This document shows positions 9,207 through 19,359 of a stretch of 64,000 bases of DNA, in pieces (the stretch's first letter is position 1; each line of letters begins with the position of its first letter). Origin of the DNA: Desulfonauticus sp. (lineage in GTDB: Bacteria; Desulfobacterota; Desulfovibrionia; Desulfovibrionales; Desulfonatronovibrionaceae). A program made the translations under genes and the position numbers. Below the pieces are notes generated by a model. It did no database searches, had not been told where the DNA came from, and saw nothing but the letters and a program-made list of their open reading frames with translations. The stretch spans positions 28,674 to 92,673 of the forward strand of contig JAUZRP010000043.1 in the NCBI GenBank assembly GCA_030950395.1, in the 5' to 3' direction.

Positions 9207-9926
9207 TTAACAAAGCAGGTAACAAATAAAAAATAATACCCAAAAAATCTCTCTAAAACCTATATATTTTCTAAATATCAAAACCAATCCATAAATAGCA
9301 AAAACATAACTTATGGCAACTACTTTAGGCAATTGGACTGGCCAATTTAAGGCCACAAAAATCAGAATTAAACCCGTATTAATTACCTTCAGGTATTGAC
9401 TGGCATTAATAAGATTCCATTTTTTTAACGTCTGCAACGCCTGTAACCCCTGAGTATAACCTAAAAAAAATGTATAAAGTTTAAACACCTGTAATCCCAA
9501 AAAAAGTATCACCACAAAAAAAAATGTGGTCCAATACCAACCTAAATATAGGCCAATAGCAGAGAGCAAGGCCCAACAAGGGAGTAAACTTCCACTAAAA
9601 AAAGAATCACCTATGGCTGAAAGAGTGTAAACAATTGTTGGCCGCAGTTTGGAATAAGTTTCTAAATGCAGCTTATTATTGGCCAACAGTTTTTCTAGAT
9701 GAATAAAAATCCCCACCAAAAACGGAGTCCAAAAAGGATGACTATTGTATAATTTTAAATAACGCAAACGTGCTTTGCGAAGCGCTTTTTTATCTCCAGC
9801 GTATAAAAATTTTAGGGCCGGATCCATAGCGTAAAACAGGCCCAAATTCTGGAGACCTTTTATATTAAAAAGACTATTAACAAAATAAGTCTTCAAAAAA
9901 CACTTGCTAAGAATTTTTAAATTCAT
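9207..9926 (-). CDS. PTS mannose-family EIID component
   Basis: The 239-residue membrane protein resembles EIID of the mannose/fructose/sorbose PTS family: LGLFYAMDPALKFLY, then NSHPFWTPFLVGIFIHLEK, then several hydrophobic spans from about residue 105 to the C terminus. It is shorter than the usual ~270-280 residues. EIID normally works only with EIIC as a transmembrane complex. Here no EIIA, EIIB or EIIC gene adjoins; the upstream neighbour is rsmI after a repeat-filled gap. The gene leads the ptsH-ptsI-smpB run. It could be a surviving part of a reduced PTS with a regulatory job. Confidence 0.75.
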   Translation of the reverse strand: MNLKILSKCFLKTYFVNSLFNIKGLQNLGLFYAMDPALKFLYAGDKKALRKARLRYLKLYNSHPFWTPFLVGIFIHLEKLLANNKLHLETYSKLRPTIVYTLSAIGDSFFSGSLLPCWALLSAIGLYLGWYWTTFFFVVILFLGLQVFKLYTFFLGYTQGLQALQTLKKWNLINASQYLKVINTGLILIFVALNWPVQLPKVVAISYVFAIYGLVLIFRKYIGFREIFWVLFFICYLLC

Positions 9927-9951
9927 TTTCCTACTCTTTGTTAGTTAAATG

Positions 9952-10068
9952 AAACTACAAAAAACAAAACTTCTGTCTTTGGAATTCAAACATCAATTTG
10001 TAACCAGCCTAAATTATTTTTTTATTGTTAAACGTATATCGAACTAGTAAAAATAATTTTTGCAGTTA
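9952..10068. repeat. Dispersed ~100-bp element, copy B
   Basis: A diverged, slightly longer copy of the element at 2564-2662. It has AACTACAAAAAACAAAAC at the left, TTTGTAACCAGCCTAA in the middle and AATAATTTTTGCAGTTAAAT at the right. It occupies most of the space between rsmI and the EIID gene, which may explain the break between those operons. Confidence 0.65.
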
Positions 10069-10101
10069 AATCTTAGTTAAGGACATTTTCCCCCTTATCT
10101 C

Positions 10102-10962
10102 TTAATTTTTAGCGCTTAACTCTTTATCTCTATTTAACTGCTGAATAAAAGAATAGAGTTCTTTATTGGACCAACCAGTCACTTTGCCTTCTATTTTACG
10201 AACAATTTCTTTAATTTTATAAATAGCCAATAAGGGCTTTACGATTTTTTCCAGTTCCTGGGCAGAAGTTTTATTTTTCTCTCCAGGAGCAATTAAAACA
10301 GTAAATTCTCCTTTTAATTTGTTTTGGTCAAGGCTAATTTGCCCCAAATTGCCGTAGATAAATTCTTCATAAACTTTGGTTAGTTCTCTAGCCAGACAAA
10401 AAGGCCTATCTCCAAAGACGTTGTGGGCCAGTTTCAAGGTCTGGATTACTCGATTTTTTCGTTCAAAAAAAATCAAGGTGGTATTTAAGTTAGCCAGAGG
10501 CTGAAAGATCTTTTTTATTTCTCCTGTTTTGCGGGGTAAAAAACCCAAAAAAGTAAAAGGATGCACAGGGAATCCAGAGGCCACTAACGCGGTAATAGGG
10601 GCAGAAGGACCAGGAATAGGGATAACATTATAATTTTCCTGACGAAGGTGTTTTACTATGAAAAAACCTGGATCAGAAATCAGAGGAGTGCCTGCTTCTG
10701 AAATTAAAGCTAAGTTTAAACCCTGATCTAGCCACTGCTTGATTTGAGCAAGCCTTTCTTTTTCGTTATGATCAAACAGGCTTTGAATTTGTCTTTGGGG
10801 AATCTTTAAAGCTTGAAATAACCTACTAGCAGCGCGGGTATCTTCAGCCAAAACCAAATCTGCCTCAGTTAACACCCTAACTGCTCTAAAAGTAATATCA
10901 CCAAGGTTGCCAAGCGGTGTGGCTACAACAAAAAGATTCCCCCTGCCAGACGTTTGGGACAT
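10102..10962 (-). CDS. rsmI: 16S rRNA (cytidine(1402)-2'-O)-methyltransferase RsmI
   Basis: The 286-residue product has the tetrapyrrole-methylase-type fold signatures of RsmI: LFVVATPLGNLGDITFRAVRVL, LAEDTRAASRLF, LISEAGTPLISDPGF, PIPGPSAPITALVASGFP and FTFLGFLPRK. It methylates the ribose of C1402 in 16S rRNA. A TTGGAG site precedes the ATG by 8 nt. It starts inside the 3' end of yraN (65-nt overlap) and closes the ribosome-maturation operon. Confidence 0.96.
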   Translation of the reverse strand: MSQTSGRGNLFVVATPLGNLGDITFRAVRVLTEADLVLAEDTRAASRLFQALKIPQRQIQSLFDHNEKERLAQIKQWLDQGLNLALISEAGTPLISDPGFFIVKHLRQENYNVIPIPGPSAPITALVASGFPVHPFTFLGFLPRKTGEIKKIFQPLANLNTTLIFFERKNRVIQTLKLAHNVFGDRPFCLARELTKVYEEFIYGNLGQISLDQNKLKGEFTVLIAPGEKNKTSAQELEKIVKPLLAIYKIKEIVRKIEGKVTGWSNKELYSFIQQLNRDKELSAKN

Positions 10963-11299
10963 GCTCTATACTCCAACTATCTTTACTAAAACTTATACCT
11001 ATAAAATCAAACCTACACTTTTTTTCCCACAATTTATGCCTGTCTAAATAATAACAGGCTGTTTTATAGAGCTTGTTGAACTTCTCTTTGGTCAAGCTTT
11101 CACCTGGAGCAACTATACCTTGTTTTTTTCTAACCCGCACTTCCACAAAGACAATAAAATCATTCTTTGTACAAATAATATCGATTTCTCCAAAAGAGCA
11201 GCGAAAATTGGTCTGTAAAACAGAATATCCCCTTGAAATAAGATATTCTTGAGCTAAAATTTCCCCTTTTCGTCCAACAGAGATATGCCTGGCAACCAT
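10898..11299 (-). CDS. YraN-family putative endonuclease
   Basis: The 133-residue protein has the UPF0102/YraN pattern: [26 protein letters not shown], then GEIDIICTKNDFIVFVEVRVRKKQG, then KLYKTACYYL and RFDFIGIS. This is a compact nuclease-like (PD-(D/E)xK type) fold whose biological substrate is not settled. The usual lysine of EVK is an arginine here. It overlaps rnhB by 46 nt and rsmI by 65 nt, in the gene order (rplS-rnhB-yraN-rsmI) that is common around this family. Confidence 0.9.
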   Translation of the reverse strand: MVARHISVGRKGEILAQEYLISRGYSVLQTNFRCSFGEIDIICTKNDFIVFVEVRVRKKQGIVAPGESLTKEKFNKLYKTACYYLDRHKLWEKKCRFDFIGISFSKDSWSIEHVPNVWQGESFCCSHTAWQPW

Positions 11300-11877
11300 T
11301 TTGAGCGAAATTCCTTTACTCCCTTGAAGCTAAGTCTATGCATTGGACTTGGCCCAAATAGTTTTATTTTTTGGAGATGCAACTTTGTGCCATAGCCTTT
11401 ATGTTGCTTAAAGCCATAGCCAGGATATTTTTTATCTAAGCTAAACATAACCTTATCCCGAATAACTTTAGCCAAAATCGAAGCAGCTGAAATCTGAGGA
11501 ATAAGCAAGTCTCCTTTTATCACTGCTTTTTGAGGCAACTCCAGAGGTATCTTATGCTTACCATCCACAAAAATCAAATCCGGACACTGCTTCAAATTCA
11601 ATACTGCTCGCTGCATAGCCTTTAAACTGGCCTGTAAAATATTAATCCTATCTATTTCTTTTGGCCAGGAAAAACCAAAAGCCCAGGCTGTTGCCTGGGC
11701 TTTAATTTGGATTGCAATTTCCTGTCTTTTTAAAGGGGATAATTTTTTGGAATCTGTTAAAAAAGGAATGTAAAAGTTATCAGGTAAAATAACAGCAGCA
11801 GCTACAACTGGACCTGCCAGACAGCCTCTTCCAACCTCATCAACCCCTGCAATATGAAGCGCTTTTTTTAGTTCCAA
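11254..11877 (-). CDS. rnhB: Ribonuclease HII
   Basis: The 207-residue product has the RNase HII motifs [20 protein letters not shown] (catalytic Asp-Glu near residues 14-15), [29 protein letters not shown] and [12 protein letters not shown]. It removes ribonucleotides from DNA and RNA of RNA-DNA hybrids. Its start overlaps the 3' end of rplS by 10 nt. Length is standard. Confidence 0.97.
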   Translation of the reverse strand: MELKKALHIAGVDEVGRGCLAGPVVAAAVILPDNFYIPFLTDSKKLSPLKRQEIAIQIKAQATAWAFGFSWPKEIDRINILQASLKAMQRAVLNLKQCPDLIFVDGKHKIPLELPQKAVIKGDLLIPQISAASILAKVIRDKVMFSLDKKYPGYGFKQHKGYGTKLHLQKIKLFGPSPMHRLSFKGVKEFRSKWLPGISLLDEKGKF

Positions 11878-12218
11878 GTTTCTTTTGGTTTGATACGAGC
11901 AGCCTTACCTTTCAGGTTACGTAAATAGTAAATCCTACCCTGACGCACTTTACCTTCACTCACCACTTCTATCTTCTCTATAAAAGGAGAATGAAGAGGA
12001 AAAATCCTTTCTACTCCAATTCCACCGCTAATCTTACGCACCACAAAAGTGCTATTGGTAGTACCACGTTTTACCCGCAAGACAGTGCCTTGAAAAATCT
12101 GAATACGTTCTTTGTCCCCTTCAATGATTCTAACATGCACTTTCACTGTGTCTCCTGCCTTAAACTTGGTCAAATCCATTCTCATTTGTTCTTTTTCAAT
12201 AGTCTGAATAACATCCAT
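11868..12218 (-). CDS. rplS: 50S ribosomal protein L19
   Basis: With the ATG at 12218 the product is 116 residues, beginning [27 protein letters not shown], which fits L19 length. This start has AGGAGAGAGAA directly upstream, whereas the longer upstream reading would add an unrelated cysteine-rich stretch. Conserved L19 segments include [36 protein letters not shown] and [20 protein letters not shown]19 sits at the 30S-50S interface. The gene is in the rpsP-rimM-trmD-rplS operon. Confidence 0.96.
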   Translation of the reverse strand: MDVIQTIEKEQMRMDLTKFKAGDTVKVHVRIIEGDKERIQIFQGTVLRVKRGTTNSTFVVRKISGGIGVERIFPLHSPFIEKIEVVSEGKVRQGRIYYLRNLKGKAARIKPKETWN

Positions 12219-12342
12219 TTCTCTCTCTCCTCTTAAACAAAAACCTGGTCGACAAAACAATTGTTTGCCGCCAGTTGTTTTTTTTCTAAAAACTTCTCTC
12301 TCCCAACCCTGGCCAATTACAAACCTTCTTTACATTCACAGC

Positions 12343-13629
12343 TTACCAAAACTCACTTAAAATTCTATCTATTATGATAGCTACAGCTGAACGCACAGAA
12401 AGATGATTGTACTTTCGACAATAACCTATCGGTTGTAAAACCAAATCAGCCTTTTTTAACACTTCGGGAGCCAAACCATAACCTGTACCAAACACCAATA
12501 ACACAGGTTTTCTCTCTAAAAGCCCCCTTATCTTCACAGGCGCCACTTGCCCCTGTTTGGCACTGGTAGCCACCACAACAGGTTTTTGTCCTGTTTTTTG
12601 CTCTATGCTCTGCTCTACCTCTTCTAAATTGGAAACTACCTTTGTGTGCCGCAAAGCTTTGGCTCTGTCTGGATTTAAACTGGCACTTGGTCCTTTTGTC
12701 CAATGAACGAGCAATCTCTGAGCTAAGTTTTGCTGATCTTTTAACGGCGTTACCAAAAAGTAACCACCTAACCCATAAGTGGTGGAAACTCTACTTATAT
12801 CGTGAATATCTAAATTTGTCAAAGAAGTTGTGCTAATTTTTTTAAATTTGTCCAAAACCGGAAAATGCAGTAAGGCCAGATATAAGTTTTTACCTACGTG
12901 TTTTTGAGGCAAAGATGCCAAAAAAGATCTGTCGTCTTCTGTTAGGGTGGTGTTTAATAATAACTCGGGGCGATATTTAAAGGTAGTTTCTAAGGCGTTT
13001 GTTCTTCTCCATTTGGCTATTTGAGCGTGATTTCCTGAGGATAATACCTCGGGAATTTTATATTTTTTATACACTTCTGGGCGAGTATAGTGGGCATGCT
13101 CTAACAGACCGTTACTAAAACTGTCTTGTTCAAAAGAATCTTTTTTACTCATAAAACCAGGGATAAAACGCAACACAGCTTCAATCACGTTTAAGGCCGC
13201 ACATTCTCCTCCATTCAAAACATAATCACCAACTGAAATGGATTCTAAATTATGTAACTGCTCCACCCTGGCATCTATTCCTTCGTAACGACCACAGATT
13301 AAAACCAAATTGGTCTCTTTAGCTAAATCTCTAGCCAAAGTTTGAGAAAATATGCGTCCTCTGGGAGAAAGCAAAATTTTTCTACTCTGCTCTGGCACAC
13401 AGGACAAAGCCAAATCCAAAGGCTCTAACATCATAACCATACCAGCCCCACCACCATAGGGTCTATCATCCACTGTTTTGTGTTTATCCCGGGCAAAATC
13501 TCTTGGGTTGATAAACACAAATTGCACCAATTGTTTATCAATGGCTTTTTTCAACTGACCACAATTTAGAGCAGATTGAAAATATTCAGGAAAAATAGTT
13601 ATGATGTGAAAACAAATCCTGGGATACAT
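12343..13629 (-). CDS. trmD: tRNA (guanine-N1)-methyltransferase TrmD fused to a second SPOUT-type RNA methyltransferase domain
   Basis: The product is 428 residues, against about 240-250 for plain TrmD. Residues 1-240 are a complete TrmD: ITIFPEYFQSALNCGQLKKAI, DDRPYGGGAGMVM, LICGRYEGIDARVE, ISVGDYVLNGGE and the LLEHAHYTRPEVY segment. It makes m1G37 in tRNA. Residues ~240-428 (LYLALLHFPVLDK, VSTTYGLGGYFLVTPLKDQ, RHTKVVSNLEEVEQSI, LLVFGTGYGLAPEVL, NHLSVRSAVAIIIDRI) look like a separate RNA methyltransferase of the Methyltrn_RNA_4 kind with its own SPOUT-like knot. I recall such long TrmD proteins in Desulfovibrionales. The target of the second domain is unknown to me. Confidence 0.92.
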   Translation of the reverse strand: MYPRICFHIITIFPEYFQSALNCGQLKKAIDKQLVQFVFINPRDFARDKHKTVDDRPYGGGAGMVMMLEPLDLALSCVPEQSRKILLSPRGRIFSQTLARDLAKETNLVLICGRYEGIDARVEQLHNLESISVGDYVLNGGECAALNVIEAVLRFIPGFMSKKDSFEQDSFSNGLLEHAHYTRPEVYKKYKIPEVLSSGNHAQIAKWRRTNALETTFKYRPELLLNTTLTEDDRSFLASLPQKHVGKNLYLALLHFPVLDKFKKISTTSLTNLDIHDISRVSTTYGLGGYFLVTPLKDQQNLAQRLLVHWTKGPSASLNPDRAKALRHTKVVSNLEEVEQSIEQKTGQKPVVVATSAKQGQVAPVKIRGLLERKPVLLVFGTGYGLAPEVLKKADLVLQPIGYCRKYNHLSVRSAVAIIIDRILSEFW

Positions 13630-13652
13630 TTTTAAATTTAGGTCAAAACAAA

Positions 13653-14186
13653 CTAAGATTTTTTCAGATAAATATCTAAAAGACCTTCGGGAGGATCAAT
13701 AATGGCTTTTTGACTCTGTTTTAACATATCGACCACAAACTCTTGGGTAACAGGAAACAGCACTTCTTCATTCTGGAGAGTTTTGATCTCCCAGACCTCA
13801 GCTTCTCCAATAGTTTTAATATCTTTTATCTCTCCTAAATATTGACCATCTTTTAGATAAACTCGCCAGCCTATCAACTCGTACAAAAAAAATTCATTTT
13901 CTTGTTTGGCAGGAAACTCACTTTCGGACAAATATAATTCTGCCCCACGCCATTTTTCTGCCTCATTGCGATCAGAAATACCTTCCACCAACAATAAAAT
14001 TGCTCTTTGATGAGGACGCCAAGAAATTATTTTAAAAGGATGGGGCCGCAAAGAAATCTTCTGCAAATAAATATAAGAAAAATTATCTAAAAAAAATGGG
14101 GAGTGAGCAAACAAATGAACTCTCAACTCCCCTTGTAGGCCATGAGGCTTAACAACCTTTCCGGCTAGAATCAGGTTGTTTGCCAT
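13653..14186 (-). CDS. rimM: Ribosome maturation factor RimM
   Basis: The 177-residue product has the two RimM parts: an N-terminal barrel (AGKVVKPHGLQGELRVHLF) and a PRC-barrel-like C-terminal half (GWRVYLKDGQYLGEIKDI, EVLFPVTQEFVVDM, PPEGLLDIY). RimM binds S19 and helps 30S head assembly. It lies between khpA (7-nt gap) and trmD (23-nt gap), its customary position. Confidence 0.96.
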   Translation of the reverse strand: MANNLILAGKVVKPHGLQGELRVHLFAHSPFFLDNFSYIYLQKISLRPHPFKIISWRPHQRAILLLVEGISDRNEAEKWRGAELYLSESEFPAKQENEFFLYELIGWRVYLKDGQYLGEIKDIKTIGEAEVWEIKTLQNEEVLFPVTQEFVVDMLKQSQKAIIDPPEGLLDIYLKKS

Positions 14187-14193
14187 AAACTCA

Positions 14194-14427
14194 TCACTCT
14201 ATAATTTCTAAAACTGCCCTTTTGTTGGCTTTGGTAGAGGCAGCACTGAGGATAGTGCGCATAGCCCTTGCTGTCCTGCCCTGTTTACCAATTACCTTGC
14301 CCAGATCTTCTTTGGCTACCTTAAGTTCAATTACTGAGGTCTGTTCACCCTCAATTTCGGAAACCTTAACTGCATCTGGATTGTCAACCAAAGATTTAGC
14401 AATATACTCGATCAAATCTTTCAACAT
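14194..14427 (-). CDS. khpA: KH-domain RNA-binding protein KhpA
   Basis: The ATG at 14427 is taken because GGAGG lies 5 nt upstream. It gives 77 residues, the usual KhpA length, starting [22 protein letters not shown]. The KH GxxG loop is in [16 protein letters not shown]. KhpA-type proteins bind RNA as small single-KH proteins. It sits between rpsP and rimM as in many bacteria. Confidence 0.95.
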   Translation of the reverse strand: MLKDLIEYIAKSLVDNPDAVKVSEIEGEQTSVIELKVAKEDLGKVIGKQGRTARAMRTILSAASTKANKRAVLEIIE

Positions 14428-14476
14428 AAACACCTCCGCTGTTAACAACTTTCTTTAGTTTTCGGTCTAGCCTCTA

Positions 14477-14728
14477 TTAGGCCATTGACTCCAAGCCTAC
14501 TTTTTTTAAAAGCGAACGGACAGTGTCAGAAGGCTTTGCCCCCCTGTCCATCCACTTTTTTAGCTTTTCGGGATCAACATTGATAGTAGGTGGCTCTGTC
14601 ATTGGATTATAGTACCCAACAATATCTAACGCCCGGCCATCTCTACGAGTAGCACTGTTAATAGCTACGATACGATAAAACGGTCTTTTTTTGGACCCCA
14701 TCCTGGTCAATCTCAATTTCAATGCCAT
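14477..14728 (-). CDS. rpsP: 30S ribosomal protein S16
   Basis: The 83-residue product opens [24 protein letters not shown] and has the S16 segment [32 protein letters not shown]. It is a primary assembly protein of the 30S subunit. It follows ffh by 95 nt and begins the rpsP-khpA-rimM-trmD-rplS run. Confidence 0.97.
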   Translation of the reverse strand: MALKLRLTRMGSKKRPFYRIVAINSATRRDGRALDIVGYYNPMTEPPTINVDPEKLKKWMDRGAKPSDTVRSLLKKVGLESMA

Positions 14729-14823
14729 GTCCTTAAACCCCCATAAAATTCAAACTAATTTTCAGAACAATATATTATAATAAAATTAAAAAACCATTTT
14801 GTCTAGGAAAAAATTGCATTTTT

Positions 14824-16218
14824 TTATTTTTTCTTCTTTTTCTTTATTTTCTTGCGTTTTGCCTTTAACTTCTTGCGATCGACCTTTTTAACTTTGGCCC
14901 CAAGGCGTTTACCGCCCCCCATCTGCCCCATCATCTGTTGCATCATCTTGCGCATTTGCTCAAAATTTTTCAACAAGATATTCACATCCTGGACCGTGGT
15001 GCCACTACCTTTAGCAATTCTTTCCTTCCTACTGGCATTAATAATTTTGGGATTACGCCTTTCTTCCAGGGTCATAGAATTGATAATAGCTTCTAATTTA
15101 GCCATTTCTTTCTCAGGGATCTTAACATTTTTTAACTGATCCCGAAGCTTGCCCATACCAGGGATAAGTTTGAGCAGGCCTTCTATAGAACCAAGCTTTT
15201 TTATCCTGCGCATCTGGTTTCTAAAATCTTCCAGATCAAACTGGGCTGTTTTTAACTTCTCTTCTAACTTAAGAGCTTCTTGCTCATCAATGCTGGATTT
15301 GGCCTTTTCAATAAGGGTTAAAATATCCCCCATTCCCAGAATGCGCGAAGCAATCCTGTCAGGATGAAATACTTCTAAATCTTTTAATTTTTCTCCAACA
15401 CCGATAAATTTTATGGGTTTTCCTGTAACAGATTTAATGGAAAGCGCTGCTCCACCTCGGGCATCCCCATCCATTTTGGTCAGGATAACACCGGTCAGAC
15501 CAAGTTTGTCCTCAAAAGTCTTGGCCACATTCACAGCATCCTGACCAGTCATGGCATCAGCAACAAACAAAATTTCCTGGGGCAAACACTTATCGCGAAT
15601 CTCCACTAACTCATCCATCAACACCTGATCTATGTGCAATCGCCCTGCAGTATCAATAATAACCACGTCCAAACCATTTTCTTGGGCATATTGCTTGGCC
15701 TGCAGGCTTATATCTATAGGATTCATATCCACAGAAGAATCAAAAACAGGAACACTTATCTCTGAGGCCAATTTTTTGAGCTGGTCTATGGCAGCAGGCC
15801 TATATACGTCTGCAGGCACAAGATAAGGAGAGTATTTGCGCCTACGTAAAAACAAAGCCAGTTTGGCTGCAGAAGTAGTCTTACCTGATCCCTGTAAGCC
15901 CACCAACATAACCACATAAGGTGGTTTGCCCTTTAGGTTGAACTCAACGCTTTGACCACCCAAAAGCTCTATCAGTTCTTCGTGGACAATTTTTACAACT
16001 TGCTGACCTGGAGTAAGGCTTTTTAAAACCTGAGCACCTAAAGACTTTTCTTTTACCCGAGAAATAAAATCTTTAACTACCTGATAATTAACATCTGCTT
16101 CTAAAAGGGCAAGGCGTACCTCTCTTAACCCTTCTTCAATACTTCGCTCATCCAGACGCCCACGACCTTTTATCTTTTTAAAAACAGAATCTAAACGTTC
16201 AGATAAACTATCAAACAT
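14824..16218 (-). CDS. ffh: Signal recognition particle protein Ffh
   Basis: The 464-residue GTPase has all three SRP54 parts: the N helical bundle; the G domain with the P-loop LVGLQGSGKTTSAAKLA (about 105-120), DVYRPAAIDQLK, DTAGRL, TKMDGDARGGAAL and GVGEKLKDLEVF; and the M domain ending in a methionine-rich helix (MRKMMQQMMGQMGGGKR) and a very lysine-rich tail. It binds 4.5S RNA and signal sequences and docks to FtsY. The divergent neighbour purA lies 247 nt away. Confidence 0.97.
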   Translation of the reverse strand: MFDSLSERLDSVFKKIKGRGRLDERSIEEGLREVRLALLEADVNYQVVKDFISRVKEKSLGAQVLKSLTPGQQVVKIVHEELIELLGGQSVEFNLKGKPPYVVMLVGLQGSGKTTSAAKLALFLRRRKYSPYLVPADVYRPAAIDQLKKLASEISVPVFDSSVDMNPIDISLQAKQYAQENGLDVVIIDTAGRLHIDQVLMDELVEIRDKCLPQEILFVADAMTGQDAVNVAKTFEDKLGLTGVILTKMDGDARGGAALSIKSVTGKPIKFIGVGEKLKDLEVFHPDRIASRILGMGDILTLIEKAKSSIDEQEALKLEEKLKTAQFDLEDFRNQMRRIKKLGSIEGLLKLIPGMGKLRDQLKNVKIPEKEMAKLEAIINSMTLEERRNPKIINASRKERIAKGSGTTVQDVNILLKNFEQMRKMMQQMMGQMGGGKRLGAKVKKVDRKKLKAKRKKIKKKKKK

Positions 16219-16402
16219 AATTTTTACCTAGTAAGATTGCAAAAAAAATCAAAATTTGCCTTTACACCCAAACAAGTTAATTGTCCCAATACCAGATTCA
16301 CATACTGCTTTAACCTAAAAGGAATTTTAGTTATCTTTAAATACTAAAAATAGTCAAGTAAAAATTTCTCCCATTCTTTTAATTTATTTGACAGTCCCAT
16401 AA

Positions 16403-17749
<1,347 letters not shown>

Positions 17750-17750
17750 A

Positions 17751-18545
17751 ATGGATTTGACCAAACTTAACAACTATCTTTTAAAACTCAAAAAAAATCC
17801 TCCTTCAAGTATTATCTTTGAAGGAGGTACATCTAAACTAAATCTTACTATCATCAAAAATTTGGCCAAAATTTTAAATTGCAAACGATCTGGCTGCAAT
17901 ACCTGTAAAACTTGTCTGGCGATTGAACATTTAGAGCTAAGAGACTTTTTTATTTTAGACGGGGCAGAAGTAAAAATTGACGATATTAGAGAGTTAAAAC
18001 AAACTATCGCTAATATCCCCAATATACCTTTTAGAATAATTAGTTTTTTAGATGCGAATGAATTAAACCTAAACTGCACTAATGCCCTTCTAAAAGTGCT
18101 AGAAGAACCTCCGCCAAAGAATATATTTTTATTTTTCGTACCCCAAAGAGAATCTCTTTTGCCTACAATAGTATCCAGAAGTTTTGTTTTTACTCTCACG
18201 GTTTATGGACAAACCGATTTTGCCTTAGAAGATGAAACTATCTGCCTGGAAAACTTGAAAAATTTTATCCGTTCTGGTCAAAACCTGTTTGACCTAAAGA
18301 AAAAAATCTCCAAAAAAGACTTAAAAACTATAATTTGCTACCTGCAAACCAGCTTAATTAAGGCCCAACTTAAAAAAGAAACGACATATCTTCCCTTAAA
18401 TACTACCCAATTACATAAGCTATACGACATACTAAATCTGGCCCAACATAGCCTCAGCTCTAACTGTTCCCCTGATCTTATTTTTACCTGGATGATGATG
18501 AAATTGTTTGAAAATTGGAAAATTGACAAAGCTAAAGAAAAGTAA
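17751..18545 (+). CDS. DNA polymerase III delta-prime-like clamp-loader protein
   Basis: The 264-residue protein resembles HolB-type subunits: a cysteine cluster CKRSGCNTCKTC near residue 43, then VKIDDIRELKQTI, and NALLKVLEEPPPKNIFLFFVPQRESLLPTIVSRS. These match the delta-prime segments for the zinc site and the sensor/SRC region. The P-loop is replaced by GGTSKLN, so it should not hydrolyse ATP, as is usual for delta prime. The protein is shorter than typical delta prime (over 300 residues) because the C-terminal collar domain is short. It is transcribed with purA. Confidence 0.7.
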   Translation: MDLTKLNNYLLKLKKNPPSSIIFEGGTSKLNLTIIKNLAKILNCKRSGCNTCKTCLAIEHLELRDFFILDGAEVKIDDIRELKQTIANIPNIPFRIISFLDANELNLNCTNALLKVLEEPPPKNIFLFFVPQRESLLPTIVSRSFVFTLTVYGQTDFALEDETICLENLKNFIRSGQNLFDLKKKISKKDLKTIICYLQTSLIKAQLKKETTYLPLNTTQLHKLYDILNLAQHSLSSNCSPDLIFTWMMMKLFENWKIDKAKEK

Positions 18546-18552
18546 ATTCTGA

Positions 18553-18599
18553 GTAAAAGATAAAAGTTAAAAGATGCAATAGATTAAAGATAGTTAAAC
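18553..18599. repeat. Degenerate 7-bp-periodic run
   Basis: Consecutive heptamers GTAAAAG, ATAAAAG, TTAAAAG, ATGCAAT, AGATTAA and AGATAGT follow one another just after the delta-prime-like gene. Comparable runs occur at 27,058, 28,640 and 30,694. They resemble short tandem heptanucleotide repeats that have drifted. Confidence 0.4.
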
Positions 18600-18659
18600 C
18601 GCGTAAAAAAGGAAATTTCCTCCTAAATTGAGGGATTTTGGATTCCAAAATTGCCCAAG

Positions 18660-19235
18660 TTAGGCAAATAATTCTTCTATCTCCTTTAAATCTTTCGCAA
18701 TCTCTATGGCTTCTTTTATTGCCTTTAGTTTATATACATCGTCTATTTCACTTATTCTGGGATAAAATGAAGTTCTTTTATCCCAAATTTTAGCTTCAAC
18801 CCCAGCTCTATTGCCTCCAATAAACCCTGCTTTAACCCCTGCTACAACCCCTGCGCTATGCCCTGCTTAATCCCTTTTTCCATTCCTATTCTTTCTAAGG
18901 CTTACCACGTCTTTGTCATACCTGTCAAAAATACGGTAATTATAAACAAACATCCTTTTGGAAAACTCTTTCTCATAATAACCCTGAACTTCTATGTGAA
19001 TAAGTAGCCATTTTTCCGTCCCATCCATAGAATGGACTTTAATTAAGACATCTGCCAGCCTCTTGCCTAACTCTGCGTCCTTCACTATCTTTTGAAGTTC
19101 CTTGTCTAAAAATTCATACCCTTTTTCAAAATCAATATCCCTTGCAATACTGGGAAAGAAAAATTCCAGAAAATCAGGAAAATATGCTTCTATGCTTTTA
19201 AGAAAATTAACAGTTACCAATATTAAATTCAACAC
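18660..19235 (-). pseudogene. Decayed Rpn-family (PD-(D/E)xK) recombination-promoting nuclease/transposase-like gene
   Basis: The first ~110 codons (from 19235) read intact: FLEFFFPSIARDIDFEKGYEFLDKEL..., then DVLIKVHSMDGTEKWLLIHIEVQGYYEKEFSKRMFVYNYRIFDRYDKDVVSL. These are characteristic of the Rpn/transposase-like family. At about 18,905 the frame jumps straight from VVSL into the C-terminal ALERIGMEKGIKQGIAQG region in another frame, so the middle of the gene is deleted. Further stops and a second frameshift follow, ending in ISEIDDVYKLKAIKEAIEIAKDLKEIEELFA at 18,660. The gene is non-functional as read. Confidence 0.85.
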
Positions 19236-19299
19236 TTCTTTGTTATGCTAACAAACAAAAAAAATTTCTATTTAAAAATGACCCACCCAAATCCATAAT

Positions 19300-19325
19300 G
19301 TAGGGGCAGAATCTATTTCTGCCCG
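19300..19325. repeat. Dispersed GTAGGGG palindrome, partial
   Basis: GTAGGGGCAGAATC/TATTTCTGCCC forms a short hairpin. The left end GTAGGGG matches the ends of the palindromes at 32,176 and 41,894. The right CCCTAC end is missing. Confidence 0.5.
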
Positions 19326-19359
19326 TGAATATAAATCCATTTCTAACAGGAAAAAAACA

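Noticed and set aside
12446..12703. 85-codon ORF within trmD
   Set aside because: Alternate frame of the TrmD C-terminal domain; no ribosome site and arginine-rich composition.
16219..16400. Fourth copy of the TAACTGCAAAAA element in the ffh-purA gap
   Set aside because: Only a short TTGCAAAAAAAATCAAAATTTGCC-like likeness at one end; the middle and right-end words are missing.
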